A stretch of 5,248 nucleotides of DNA, taken from positions 1 to 5,248 of the forward strand of contig LUZO01000086.1 in the NCBI GenBank assembly GCA_001603685.1, in the 5' to 3' direction. The translations under genes were made by a program, and so were the position numbers. Of the stretch, positions 1 to 5,248 are shown piece after piece (the first letter of the stretch is position 1; the number at the start of each line of letters is the position of its first letter). The stretch is from Bacteroidales bacterium Bact_23. GTDB taxonomy: Bacteria > Bacteroidota > Bacteroidia > Bacteroidales > Lentimicrobiaceae. The notes beneath the pieces were generated by a model that was given only the letters and a program-made list of their open reading frames with translations, ran no database searches and was not told the DNA's origin.

Positions 1-9
1 TAACAAATT

Positions 10-45
10 AAAAAAGAGGCCTTTTGAGACAGCCTCGTTTGTTTT
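10..45. terminator. Probable intrinsic terminator, possibly bidirectional
   Basis: GAGGC at 16-20 pairs with GCCTC at 32-36 around an 11-nt loop. On the plus strand the stem is followed by GTTTGTTTT. On the minus strand it is followed by an uninterrupted run of six T (the complement of 10-15). The T-run is cleaner on the minus strand, so it could serve convergent transcripts. The window opens with TAA (1-3), which could be the stop codon of a gene lying to the left, but that cannot be decided from here. The stem is only 5 bp with a large loop, so this is a moderate call. The motif GAGGCTGTCTCAAAA on the minus strand also looks like sequence seen at some insertion-sequence ends (from memory, unverified). 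Confidence 0.45.
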
Positions 46-231
46 GCATTCAACCTGATTATCCTGAAAAAGCCATCTGAAACATCGTTTTCAACATACT
101 GATATTTTGTTACTTAGTGTCATTGTAGCCATTTTGTTCCCTCCCTCCTTACCCAATGTAGCACTTTTGTGGGCTATAATAATTAGGAATCAGATTATCC
201 GTAAACGAATTTTGTCGAAAATTAAAAATGC
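46..231. other. Intergenic region without a convincing gene
   Basis: No reading frame of meaningful length lies here on either strand. It must contain the promoter of the 232-411 ORF if that ORF starts its own transcript. I looked for the Bacteroidota promoter consensus (TTG about 19 bp before TAnnTTTG) and found no exact match. The nearest are CACTTTTG at 163-169 and GAATTTTG at 207-214, each one base off and neither with a properly spaced TTG. An imperfect 16-bp direct repeat (122-137 and 155-170) and a pyrimidine tract (138-150) are the only visible structure. Confidence 0.6.
122..170. repeat. Imperfect 16-bp direct repeat, 33-bp period
   Basis: ATTGTAGCCATTTTGT (122-137) and AATGTAGCACTTTTGT (155-170) share 13 of 16 bases, with TGTAGC and TTTTGT identical in both. 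The 33-bp offset is close to three helical turns, so both copies would face the same side of the DNA. They lie 62-110 bp before the start codon at 232, where a regulator site could be. The match is short and could be chance in an AT-rich spacer. Confidence 0.3.
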
Positions 232-411
232 ATGTCAAACGAAAAAGATAAAATCGATCCGCTGGAAGAGGAGCTGAAAAGTTTCATTGAGAAACTTAAC
301 AGTGAGAACGAAGCGCTGTCGAAAATCCTCTCAGGGATGATCCGGGTAAGAGACCCCGACACTAAAGAAGTCAAAGAAGACCTTGACCCGAAAAAAGAGA
401 AAAATCAATAA
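232..411 (+). CDS. Small charged coiled-coil protein, 59 aa, function unknown
   Basis: ATG at 232 to TAA at 409-411 gives 59 residues starting MSNEKDKIDP. I do not recognise a family. The protein is rich in Glu, Lys and Asp. Residues 11-36 form one amphipathic helix with hydrophobic residues in a heptad pattern (L11, L15, F18, L22, L29, I32, M36; only E25 breaks it), which suggests a short coiled coil or oligomerising helix. The tail (about 40-59) is polar and probably disordered. No signal peptide, membrane segment or cysteine is present, so it should be cytoplasmic. The leader GAAAATTAAAAATGC is A-rich with no Shine-Dalgarno, as expected for Bacteroidota. An overlapping ATG at 228 opens only a seven-codon frame. 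The ORF ends 29 bp before the large secreted-protein gene with no terminator between, so co-transcription is plausible. Its regular amphipathic pattern favours a real gene, but its small size leaves doubt. Confidence 0.6.
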   Translation: MSNEKDKIDPLEEELKSFIEKLNSENEALSKILSGMIRVRDPDTKEVKEDLDPKKEKNQ

Positions 412-440
412 TTCTAATTACAAACCAAATCCAATATCTA

Positions 441-515
441 ATGCGAAAAACTACAGTAAAATTCCTCGTTCTGGCGATAGTTCTGATTTCCGTATCGCTG
501 CACGGGATGAGCCAG
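441..515 (+). other. Sec signal peptide of the large protein
   Basis: Residues 1-7 (MRKTTVK) are basic and residues 8-20 are a hydrophobic core (FLVLAIVLISVSL). They are followed by HGMSQ, and cleavage probably falls between residues 22 and 25. The Gln just before the mature chain is common in Bacteroidota signal peptides. There is no lipobox cysteine, so this is not a lipoprotein. Confidence 0.9.
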
Positions 516-3500
516 TATCCTTTTTACAAGGATGGTGGACGGGTTTCACAGCAATCGGGTACCCGTAACGGCCCTGCTCTGTACGATCAGTTTTATCCTC
601 TTGCCGGCGGATTCCAGCAGAGCTGCCTGTTTACTGATCCCGAAAACGAAGACATGACCAATATTGCCGCCGAAGACTTTATCGTACCGGCCGGCAGTAC
701 CTGGGGTGTACGCTACATTGATGTGGCCGGTGCATACCTGGAATGGACCGGTGTTCCCATTGACGGATTTAATATCTACTTCTACAATGACAACAATGGT
801 ATTCCCGGTGCCGTAATTCATTCTTTCGAAAATCACACCAACTTCAACGCCATTCCCATTGTACTGGAAGATGCCGCAGCTTTCCGCTTTCAGATTATGC
901 TGCCTTCAGTCGTAAATCTTCCTGCCGGTCATTACTGGATGAGTGTGCAGGCCATCTGCGATTTCAATGAAACCTTACCCTGGGCATGGTTAACCTACCA
1001 GGGCTCAACCGTTGAGTACGAATATCACTGGAAAAACCCCAACGACGGTTATGGAACCGGATTTACCGACTGGACTCCTGCTTCAAACTATGCATGGGCA
1101 AACTTTAACCTTTCATTTGCTCTGTATGCCAACGGACAGGATAACGACCTTTCAATGATTAGTATTGACAGCCCCAATACATCTGCAACCCTGACTTCAA
1201 GCGAATCGGTTGTTGTTTCAATTAAGAATGAGGGAATCAACACCGAAACCGGTTTCCAGATTAGCTACTCGATCAACGGAGGCACACCGGTTACCGAATC
1301 ACCTGCCATTACCCTGGCTCCCAATGAGATTGCACAGTACACATTTACTACCACCGCGAACCTTTCAGCTCCCGGAGTATATTCAATTACTGCTACGGTT
1401 ACAATGGCCGGCGACCCGATTCCTGCAAACAACAGCGTTACAAAAACCGTTTACAATCTGGGAACGGTATATGCCATGCCTTCTACCGGAACCCAAACTA
1501 TAACCACTTGCGGTGCTACTTTCACCGATTCAGGCGGACTTGACGGCAATGCCGGAAAATATGACGACGCAGTAACCACCATCTATCCGGCAAACCCCGG
1601 CGACAGGGTCAGGCTAACTTTCCTTGAATTTGACGCCAGCTACGGTGGTTTTAAGGTATATGACGGTACTTCAACCAGCGCACCTCTGCTTGGTAACTGG
1701 ACCGGAACCAACAGCCCGGGCGTTCTCACTGCTCTGAATGCCGATGGCGCACTGACCATTTCGTATAAAGGTACCAGCTGGGATGATGCAACCGGATGGG
1801 TTGCCTTTATCTCGTGCGTTACCCCTGTTGGCGACGATTTCGCAATGCTTAACCTTACCAGCAGCCTGACTACCATTTTCCAGGATTATACCACCATATT
1901 AAAGGCAAATGTTCAGAACCTGGGCGCACTCGCACAGGATAAAACCGTTACTTTCAAAGCCAACGGAAACATCATTGGCACCCGTAACACCGGTATGCTG
2001 AACACCGCCGATACCGCATGGGTAAATCTGGCATGGACTCCCACCATTCCTGGTGATTACACCATCGAGGCATCGGTACCTGAGGATCAGGGCCCGGAAC
2101 CAAATAATGTTAAGACCCTGAGCACTTATGTTTATCCGTTTGATGCATTCTTCGAAGACTTTGAAGGTGCTACCTTCCCGCCAGAGAACTGGATATCAAA
2201 AAGCGGATGGGCCAGAAATACAGGCGGTTACAGCGGCCAGTACTGCGCACTTGGTTATTCACAGGCCGGTTTCTCCGACACCCTGATTTCACCGCGCATT
2301 AACATCGGAGCAAATGCTGTTTTATCATTCTACGCCGTTTCGAATATGTGGTGGCCCGGAGGGGTAACCGTAATCTTTAAAGAAGAAGGAACCGATGAGT
2401 GGATATTCCTGCAGACCCCCAATTTAGGACCTATGCAGTATGCAAAAAGCACCGTCGATATGTCGGCTTTCGCCGGTTTAACCGGAAGGCTGGGCTTTGT
2501 GTCATTTGTTTCAAGCCCTTATTCTATGACCGGACAGGTTAGACTTGACTACATCATCGGACAGAATATCACCATTCATTACGATGATTACGACCTGAAA
2601 TTCAAGAGCTTCGATGGCGACCGGATTTACAAACTTGGCGAAGATTCAGAATTTACCTTTACCATCAGAAATACAGGCCTCCAGACCATTCCCGCTGCCG
2701 GTTACCGCGTTAAATTAATGGTAGGCGGACAGTCACCTCTTGAGGTGTTCTCAGTACCCGGCCAGCAAATTGCTTTCAACGAAGAAAAGACATATAGCCT
2801 CTTTTACACATTCCCCGAAATCGGAGTGTACCATATGTATGCCGTTGTTGAACTCGACGGAGACCAGAATCCTGACAACAACACCAGTAACATCCTGGCT
2901 TTATCAGGAATTCCTGCAGGTTCTGTTATTAATGTAGTAGGTGATAAAAACTATACATCAGAGTATCCTTTGGCGATGCAGTATAACTACACCTTGTCAG
3001 AAACCCTTTATACATATGACGAAATCGGTCAGGAAGGTGTAATTTTTGGATTGACATGGGATTACAGATTTGTTAACAACTCACCGAATCTGCCGGTTCG
3101 CGTATGGGTAGGTTTAACCGACTCAACCGGTGTTTACAATGGCTGGATTACAGCAAACGATCTGACTCCGGTATTTGATGGCAAACTCAACCTGATCGAC
3201 GGGGAACAGACTGTTTATATCCCGTTCTCCACCCCGATTAACTACAATGATCCTTCGAAGAATCTGGTTGTTATGGTTCAGAAAAATGCATCAGGTTCAG
3301 CCATTAATCAGGGTTTCTATGCCTATGGAGTTCCGCACTGGGCAACCAAACTGGCAACCAGTTATAATGCTCCGCTCGATCCTTACAATCCCCAGGGAGG
3401 CGGTACAGCAGGCATTTCACCGTTTATCCGCTTCATTTTTAACGATAACATCGGTTCAGCCGAAGGTATCGTTTCAGAACCCGACGGAACTCCCATCGAA

Positions 3501-4985
3501 GGAGCTTCAGTTACCATTGGCCAGCTGAATATCAGCACAACCACCAATGCCGACGGTTCTTATGAACTTCCGTATATACCGGCCGGCAGTTATCCGGCTA
3601 CAGCAGAGAAATTCGCATTTACTCCTGTAACCCATCAGCTTGATATCATAACCGGAAATGCCACTACCCTTAACTTTGTTATGGGAGAACTGGCAATGGT
3701 TAATGTTACAGGCTTTGTTACCGGAATCGACAATCCGGGCGTGGGTATTGAGAATGCCGTTATTACCCTGACCGGAAGCAACAACACCTACAATGCCCTG
3801 TCCGCTAATGACGGAACATTTGTTCTTGAGGGTGTGTATTCACAGACTACCTATCAGATCAGCATTGAGGCTGATGGTTATGCTACCTATTCTGCTCCCG
3901 TTGTGATTGTTGAATCGGATATCAATCTTGGTGAAATCGTTCTGAATGAGTCTATGCTGATTCCGTTTGTAGTTATGGCAGAGCCTGTACCGGGAAGCAT
4001 GGAAGTAACCTGGAACTCACCTGCTTCATCATCACAGCATGTGCTCGTATTCGACGACGGTGGACACGAAAACGGCTGGGCCGGCGAAACCGGTGAAGAG
4101 GTATGGCTTGGAAACTACATCCCCTTCAGTGAGCCTGCTACCATCAACGGATTTGATCTCTACTGGGCAAAATATGTTCCTTCAACCACCTCGCAGCCGA
4201 TGCGCCTCGACATTTTCGATGCTGAATATAACCTTGTGGTGAGCAGCGAAACATTCATGTCAGGTATGGACCAGTGGATGTATGTGGAAGTGCCCAATAT
4301 TACCCTTCACGGCGACCACTATGCAATGGTATACTGGAACGGCACTCCCGCACAGTCAAGCTATCTGGGATGGGATGCCACCGATGTTCAGACTGAATAT
4401 GCCTGTTACAAATATGCCGGCGGTGATATTGCTCCGCTGTCGTACATTGTTAATGAAAAAGGTTCTTTCATGATTCGTCCGCATGTAATGACCGAATCAA
4501 AGGCTCCGCTCGCCGGGAGATCGCTTACCGGATATGACATCCGCTTCGGTAAACTCAACGACCTTGCAAATGCAGGAACCTGGCCAAAACTGAACCAGAC
4601 CACCCTGAATGCCAATGTATTCAACGATACCAACTGGCCTCCCAGCACAAACGACAGATATGTTTATGCCGTTCAGGCTTTCTACACCACCGGTGAGTCA
4701 GAATTCTCATTCTCCAATGTAATCAACTATGTTGGTGTAGGTGTGGGAACCGTTGAAACCGATAATATAGCCATTTACCCCAATCCGGCAACGGATTATG
4801 TAACAATCAGCAACTCAAACGGAGCTTATGCGCTTCTGTTCGGAATGGACGGATCGCTGAAACGCCGGATGCTTGTCAATGGAAACGAATTCCGCATGAA
4901 TCTGAACGGAATTGCCAGCGGTAACTATCTGCTCGTAATCCAGTTGAACGACGGCATCAGGCAGCAGAAACTGATTGTAAAATAA
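441..4985 (+). CDS. T9SS-secreted multidomain surface protein, 1514 aa
   Basis: Giant secreted, probably surface-anchored protein, likely for adhesion or ligand binding; no catalytic domain or active-site motif is visible. Modules in order (residues): signal peptide 1-25; jellyroll-like 58-233; CARDB-like 234-338; CUB-like 346-460; CARDB-like 465-565; cleaved-adhesin/MAM-like 568-709; CARDB-like 718-820; Bacteroidota surface module 834-1002; two carboxypeptidase-regulatory-like domains 1006-1081 and 1087-1170; FN3-like 1174-1430 split by a second jellyroll-like insert 1199-1350; type A sorting domain 1443-1514. The ATG at 441 is the first in a frame closed upstream by TGA at 384-386, and it begins directly with a signal peptide. 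The leader has no Shine-Dalgarno. The gene is intact and is followed by a strong terminator. Transcription probably starts upstream, possibly before the 232-411 ORF. Domain names come from recognised sequence patterns, not a search; T9SS export is very secure, specific function is not. Confidence 0.96.
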   Translation: MRKTTVKFLVLAIVLISVSLHGMSQYPFYKDGGRVSQQSGTRNGPALYDQFYPLAGGFQQSCLFTDPENEDMTNIAAEDFIVPAGSTWGVRYIDVAGAYLEWTGVPIDGFNIYFYNDNNGIPGAVIHSFENHTNFNAIPIVLEDAAAFRFQIMLPSVVNLPAGHYWMSVQAICDFNETLPWAWLTYQGSTVEYEYHWKNPNDGYGTGFTDWTPASNYAWANFNLSFALYANGQDNDLSMISIDSPNTSATLTSSESVVVSIKNEGINTETGFQISYSINGGTPVTESPAITLAPNEIAQYTFTTTANLSAPGVYSITATVTMAGDPIPANNSVTKTVYNLGTVYAMPSTGTQTITTCGATFTDSGGLDGNAGKYDDAVTTIYPANPGDRVRLTFLEFDASYGGFKVYDGTSTSAPLLGNWTGTNSPGVLTALNADGALTISYKGTSWDDATGWVAFISCVTPVGDDFAMLNLTSSLTTIFQDYTTILKANVQNLGALAQDKTVTFKANGNIIGTRNTGMLNTADTAWVNLAWTPTIPGDYTIEASVPEDQGPEPNNVKTLSTYVYPFDAFFEDFEGATFPPENWISKSGWARNTGGYSGQYCALGYSQAGFSDTLISPRINIGANAVLSFYAVSNMWWPGGVTVIFKEEGTDEWIFLQTPNLGPMQYAKSTVDMSAFAGLTGRLGFVSFVSSPYSMTGQVRLDYIIGQNITIHYDDYDLKFKSFDGDRIYKLGEDSEFTFTIRNTGLQTIPAAGYRVKLMVGGQSPLEVFSVPGQQIAFNEEKTYSLFYTFPEIGVYHMYAVVELDGDQNPDNNTSNILALSGIPAGSVINVVGDKNYTSEYPLAMQYNYTLSETLYTYDEIGQEGVIFGLTWDYRFVNNSPNLPVRVWVGLTDSTGVYNGWITANDLTPVFDGKLNLIDGEQTVYIPFSTPINYNDPSKNLVVMVQKNASGSAINQGFYAYGVPHWATKLATSYNAPLDPYNPQGGGTAGISPFIRFIFNDNIGSAEGIVSEPDGTPIEGASVTIGQLNISTTTNADGSYELPYIPAGSYPATAEKFAFTPVTHQLDIITGNATTLNFVMGELAMVNVTGFVTGIDNPGVGIENAVITLTGSNNTYNALSANDGTFVLEGVYSQTTYQISIEADGYATYSAPVVIVESDINLGEIVLNESMLIPFVVMAEPVPGSMEVTWNSPASSSQHVLVFDDGGHENGWAGETGEEVWLGNYIPFSEPATINGFDLYWAKYVPSTTSQPMRLDIFDAEYNLVVSSETFMSGMDQWMYVEVPNITLHGDHYAMVYWNGTPAQSSYLGWDATDVQTEYACYKYAGGDIAPLSYIVNEKGSFMIRPHVMTESKAPLAGRSLTGYDIRFGKLNDLANAGTWPKLNQTTLNANVFNDTNWPPSTNDRYVYAVQAFYTTGESEFSFSNVINYVGVGVGTVETDNIAIYPNPATDYVTISNSNGAYALLFGMDGSLKRRMLVNGNEFRMNLNGIASGNYLLVIQLNDGIRQQKLIVK
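612..1139 (+). other. N-terminal jellyroll-like module
   Basis: Residues 58-233. The pattern AAEDFIVPAG, followed by IYFYNDNNGIPG and LPAGHYWMSVQA, then a Trp-rich stretch and a closing NLSFALY strand, matches a module often seen in Bacteroidota secreted proteins, usually read as a jellyroll or galactose-binding-like beta sandwich. C62 and C173 could form a disulfide. A carbohydrate-binding role is only an inference. Confidence 0.6.
1140..1454 (+). other. CARDB-like domain 1
   Basis: Residues 234-338. It opens DLSMISIDSP, has the 'SIKNEGINT' strand typical of CARDB (cell adhesion related domain in bacteria), and ends with GDPIPANNSV, the usual acidic/NN closing segment. CARDB folds are Ig-like spacers or adhesion modules. 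Confidence 0.7.
1476..1820 (+). other. CUB-like domain
   Basis: Residues 346-460. It carries TTCGATFTDSGG near the start, FKVYDGTSTSAPLL in the middle and GWVAFISC at the end, the recognisable skeleton of bacterial CUB-like domains. C357 and C459 sit at the two ends and could form a disulfide. In other proteins CUB domains mediate protein or glycan binding, often with calcium. Confidence 0.7.
1833..2135 (+). other. CARDB-like domain 2
   Basis: Residues 465-565. It has the CARDB pattern KANVQNLGA, then AWTPTIPGDYTIEASV and the closing PEPNNVKT. It links the CUB-like domain to the cleaved-adhesin-like domain. Confidence 0.7.
2142..2567 (+). other. Cleaved-adhesin/MAM-like domain
   Basis: Residues 568-709. 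It begins FFEDFEGATFPPENW, a hallmark of the cleaved adhesin family known from Porphyromonas gingipain adhesin regions. It continues with SDTLISPRI, LSFYAVS and RLGFVSFVSS strands and ends at VRLDYIIG. The fold is a MAM-like jellyroll; adhesion to host or particulate ligands is the known role in the family, inferred here. Confidence 0.75.
2592..2900 (+). other. CARDB-like domain 3
   Basis: Residues 718-820. FTFTIRNTGLQTIPAAGY is the CARDB strand pair, and VVELDGDQNPDNN is the acidic closing segment, which may bind calcium. It is the third copy of this module in the protein. Confidence 0.7.
2940..3446 (+). other. Bacteroidota surface module of unknown role
   Basis: Residues 834-1002. The pattern YPLAMQYNYTLSETLYT, then DEIGQEGVIFGL, VRVWVGLT, PVFDGKLNL and KNLVVMVQKNASG recurs, as far as I recall, in many T9SS-exported Bacteroidota proteins. 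It is probably a beta sandwich. No catalytic residues stand out and I cannot assign a ligand. Confidence 0.5.
3456..3950 (+). other. Two tandem carboxypeptidase-regulatory-like domains
   Basis: Residues 1006-1081 and 1087-1170. Each has the family pattern G-x-V, P-x-x-G-A/N-A-x-V-T/I, then N/D-G-(S/T)-(Y/F) and a second G-x-Y/T-x-x strand. Copy 1 shows GTPIEGASVTI and NADGSYELPYIPAGSY; copy 2 shows GIENAVITLTG and ANDGTFVLEGVYSQTTY. They are transthyretin-like sandwiches that usually act as rigid spacers in outer-membrane and secreted proteins. Confidence 0.8.
3960..4730 (+). other. FN3-like domain interrupted by a jellyroll-like insert
   Basis: Residues 1174-1194 read like the first strands of an FN3 domain (AEPVPGSMEVTWNSP). 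Residues 1360-1430 read like the rest (SLTGYDIRFGKL, then FNDTNW, YVYAVQAFYTTGESEFS and SNVI). Between them, about residues 1199-1350 form a second jellyroll-like module starting VLVFDDGG and ending MIRPHVM, with DLYWAKYV and HYAMVYWNG strands. Similar arrangements occur near the sorting domain of other Bacteroidota surface proteins, as I recall. Confidence 0.6.
4767..4985 (+). other. T9SS type A C-terminal sorting domain
   Basis: Residues 1443-1514 carry IAIYPNPATDYVTI, the YPNP motif of type A sorting domains, then GMDGSLKRR, GIASGNYLLVI and the terminal KLIVK. It follows a short Gly/Val linker (residues 1431-1437). In the family this domain targets proteins through the T9SS translocon, is removed by the PorU sortase-like peptidase and is commonly exchanged for an A-LPS anchor. 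The coordinates include the stop codon. Confidence 0.95.
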
Positions 4986-5035
4986 GCAAATTTAGAGTAA
5001 GACAGGAGGGATTCATTTTTTTCTTCATTTTCACT

Positions 5036-5073
5036 TCGGGGCTGTACCGTCTGGTATGGCCCCGATTTATTTT
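5036..5073 (+). terminator. Strong intrinsic terminator of the large gene
   Basis: CGGGGCTGTACC (5037-5048) pairs with GGTATGGCCCCG (5053-5064) across a GTCT tetraloop, a 12-bp stem with two G-U wobbles; T5036-A5065 adds one more pair. TTTATTTT follows (5066-5073). It lies about 50 bp after the stop codon. The minus-strand side lacks a T-run next to the stem, so it acts on plus-strand transcripts. Confidence 0.85.
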
Positions 5074-5130
5074 GCCTGCCTTCCTTGAATCAAAACAGCT
5101 CAAACATGCATTTCATTCAGGGAGGAAGCC

Positions 5131-5142
5131 CTTTCCGGAAAG
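5131..5142. repeat. 12-bp perfect palindrome
   Basis: CTTTCCGGAAAG is its own reverse complement. It sits in gene-free DNA between the terminator and the right-edge hairpin. It could be a regulator half-site pair, or chance. Confidence 0.35.
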
Positions 5143-5177
5143 TCACACTCCGAAAATTAATGAAGGAACAGCATTAT

Positions 5178-5227
5178 ACGAATTGTATTTACAAAATAGT
5201 TTGGACTATTTTGTAAATTACAATCGT
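5178..5227. repeat. Long hairpin-forming inverted repeat
   Basis: ATTTACAAAATAGT (5187-5200) and ACTATTTTGTAAAT (5205-5218) are perfect reverse complements around a TTGG loop. Outside this core, TACAAT (5219-5224) can pair with ATTGTA (5182-5187) and CGT (5225-5227) with ACG (5178-5180), with one bulged base on each side, giving about 22 pairs. The element is AT-rich and not followed by a T-run, so it is a poor terminator. It may be an operator for a gene to the right of the window, or an end of a small mobile element. Confidence 0.6.
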
Positions 5228-5248
5228 TAATGCCGATGGTTAAAATAT

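Noticed and set aside
207..214. GAATTTTG as the -7 promoter element for the small ORF
   Set aside because: One base differs from TAnnTTTG, there is no TTG at the right distance upstream, and it lies only 17 bp before the start codon.
383..568. 61-aa plus-strand reading frame overlapping both the small ORF and the start of the large gene
   Set aside because: It overlaps the end of the 232-411 frame and the signal-peptide region of the large gene in another frame, and its product has no recognisable features. It is a shadow frame.
546..836. Minus-strand 96-aa frame, and other antisense frames at 1640-1876 and 4406-4648
   Set aside because: All lie wholly inside the large gene, which has strong protein-level domain evidence. 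Their products show no domain pattern.
441..4985. A protease or gingipain-like enzyme assignment for the large protein
   Set aside because: The cleaved-adhesin-like and CARDB-like modules occur in such enzymes, but no catalytic domain or His/Cys/Ser active-site motif could be found in the 1514 residues.
5106..5216. 36-codon plus-strand frame starting MHFIQGGSPF after the terminator
   Set aside because: It is very short and runs through the inverted repeat at 5178-5227. It has no coding character or plausible leader.
5178..5227. The right-edge hairpin read as a second terminator or a one-unit CRISPR repeat
   Set aside because: No T-run follows the stem on either strand, and there is only one copy with no spacer-repeat pattern.

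Overview
The window looks like chromosomal DNA from a Bacteroidota bacterium (Bacteroidales/Marinilabiliales-like is my guess). The main evidence is a giant secreted protein with a type IX secretion (T9SS) C-terminal sorting domain. The gene starts also lack a Shine-Dalgarno sequence and sit behind A-rich leaders, as is usual in that phylum. Base composition is moderate and looks uniform across the large gene.

Layout. Positions 1-231 hold no convincing gene. They contain a small hairpin with T-rich flanks (probable terminator, possibly bidirectional) and an imperfect direct repeat spaced 33 bp apart. A 59-codon open reading frame (232-411) encodes a highly charged, probably coiled-coil small protein of unknown function. 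After a 29-bp gap comes the dominant gene (441-4985, 1514 aa), a signal-peptide-bearing mosaic of beta-sandwich modules. In order these are: a jellyroll-like module, CARDB-like, CUB-like, CARDB-like, cleaved-adhesin/MAM-like, CARDB-like, a Bacteroidota surface module, two carboxypeptidase-regulatory-like domains, an FN3-like domain interrupted by a second jellyroll-like module, and a type A sorting domain. I see no catalytic domain in it. A strong 12-bp-stem terminator with a tetraloop (5036-5073) follows. The last 175 bp contain a 12-bp perfect palindrome and a long near-perfect hairpin (5178-5227), but no gene.

How it fits together. The large protein is expected to leave the cytoplasm by Sec, cross the outer membrane by T9SS and be anchored on the surface or released, probably acting in adhesion or binding. 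The small upstream ORF may be co-transcribed with it, since there is no terminator between them and the gap is short, but nothing in the sequence links their functions. I find no CRISPR array, tRNA, rRNA or complete mobile element. I do not see a clear-cut new multi-gene system. The items most worth following up are the small coiled-coil ORF, the domain-in-domain architecture at the C-terminal end of the large protein, and the unexplained hairpin near the right edge.
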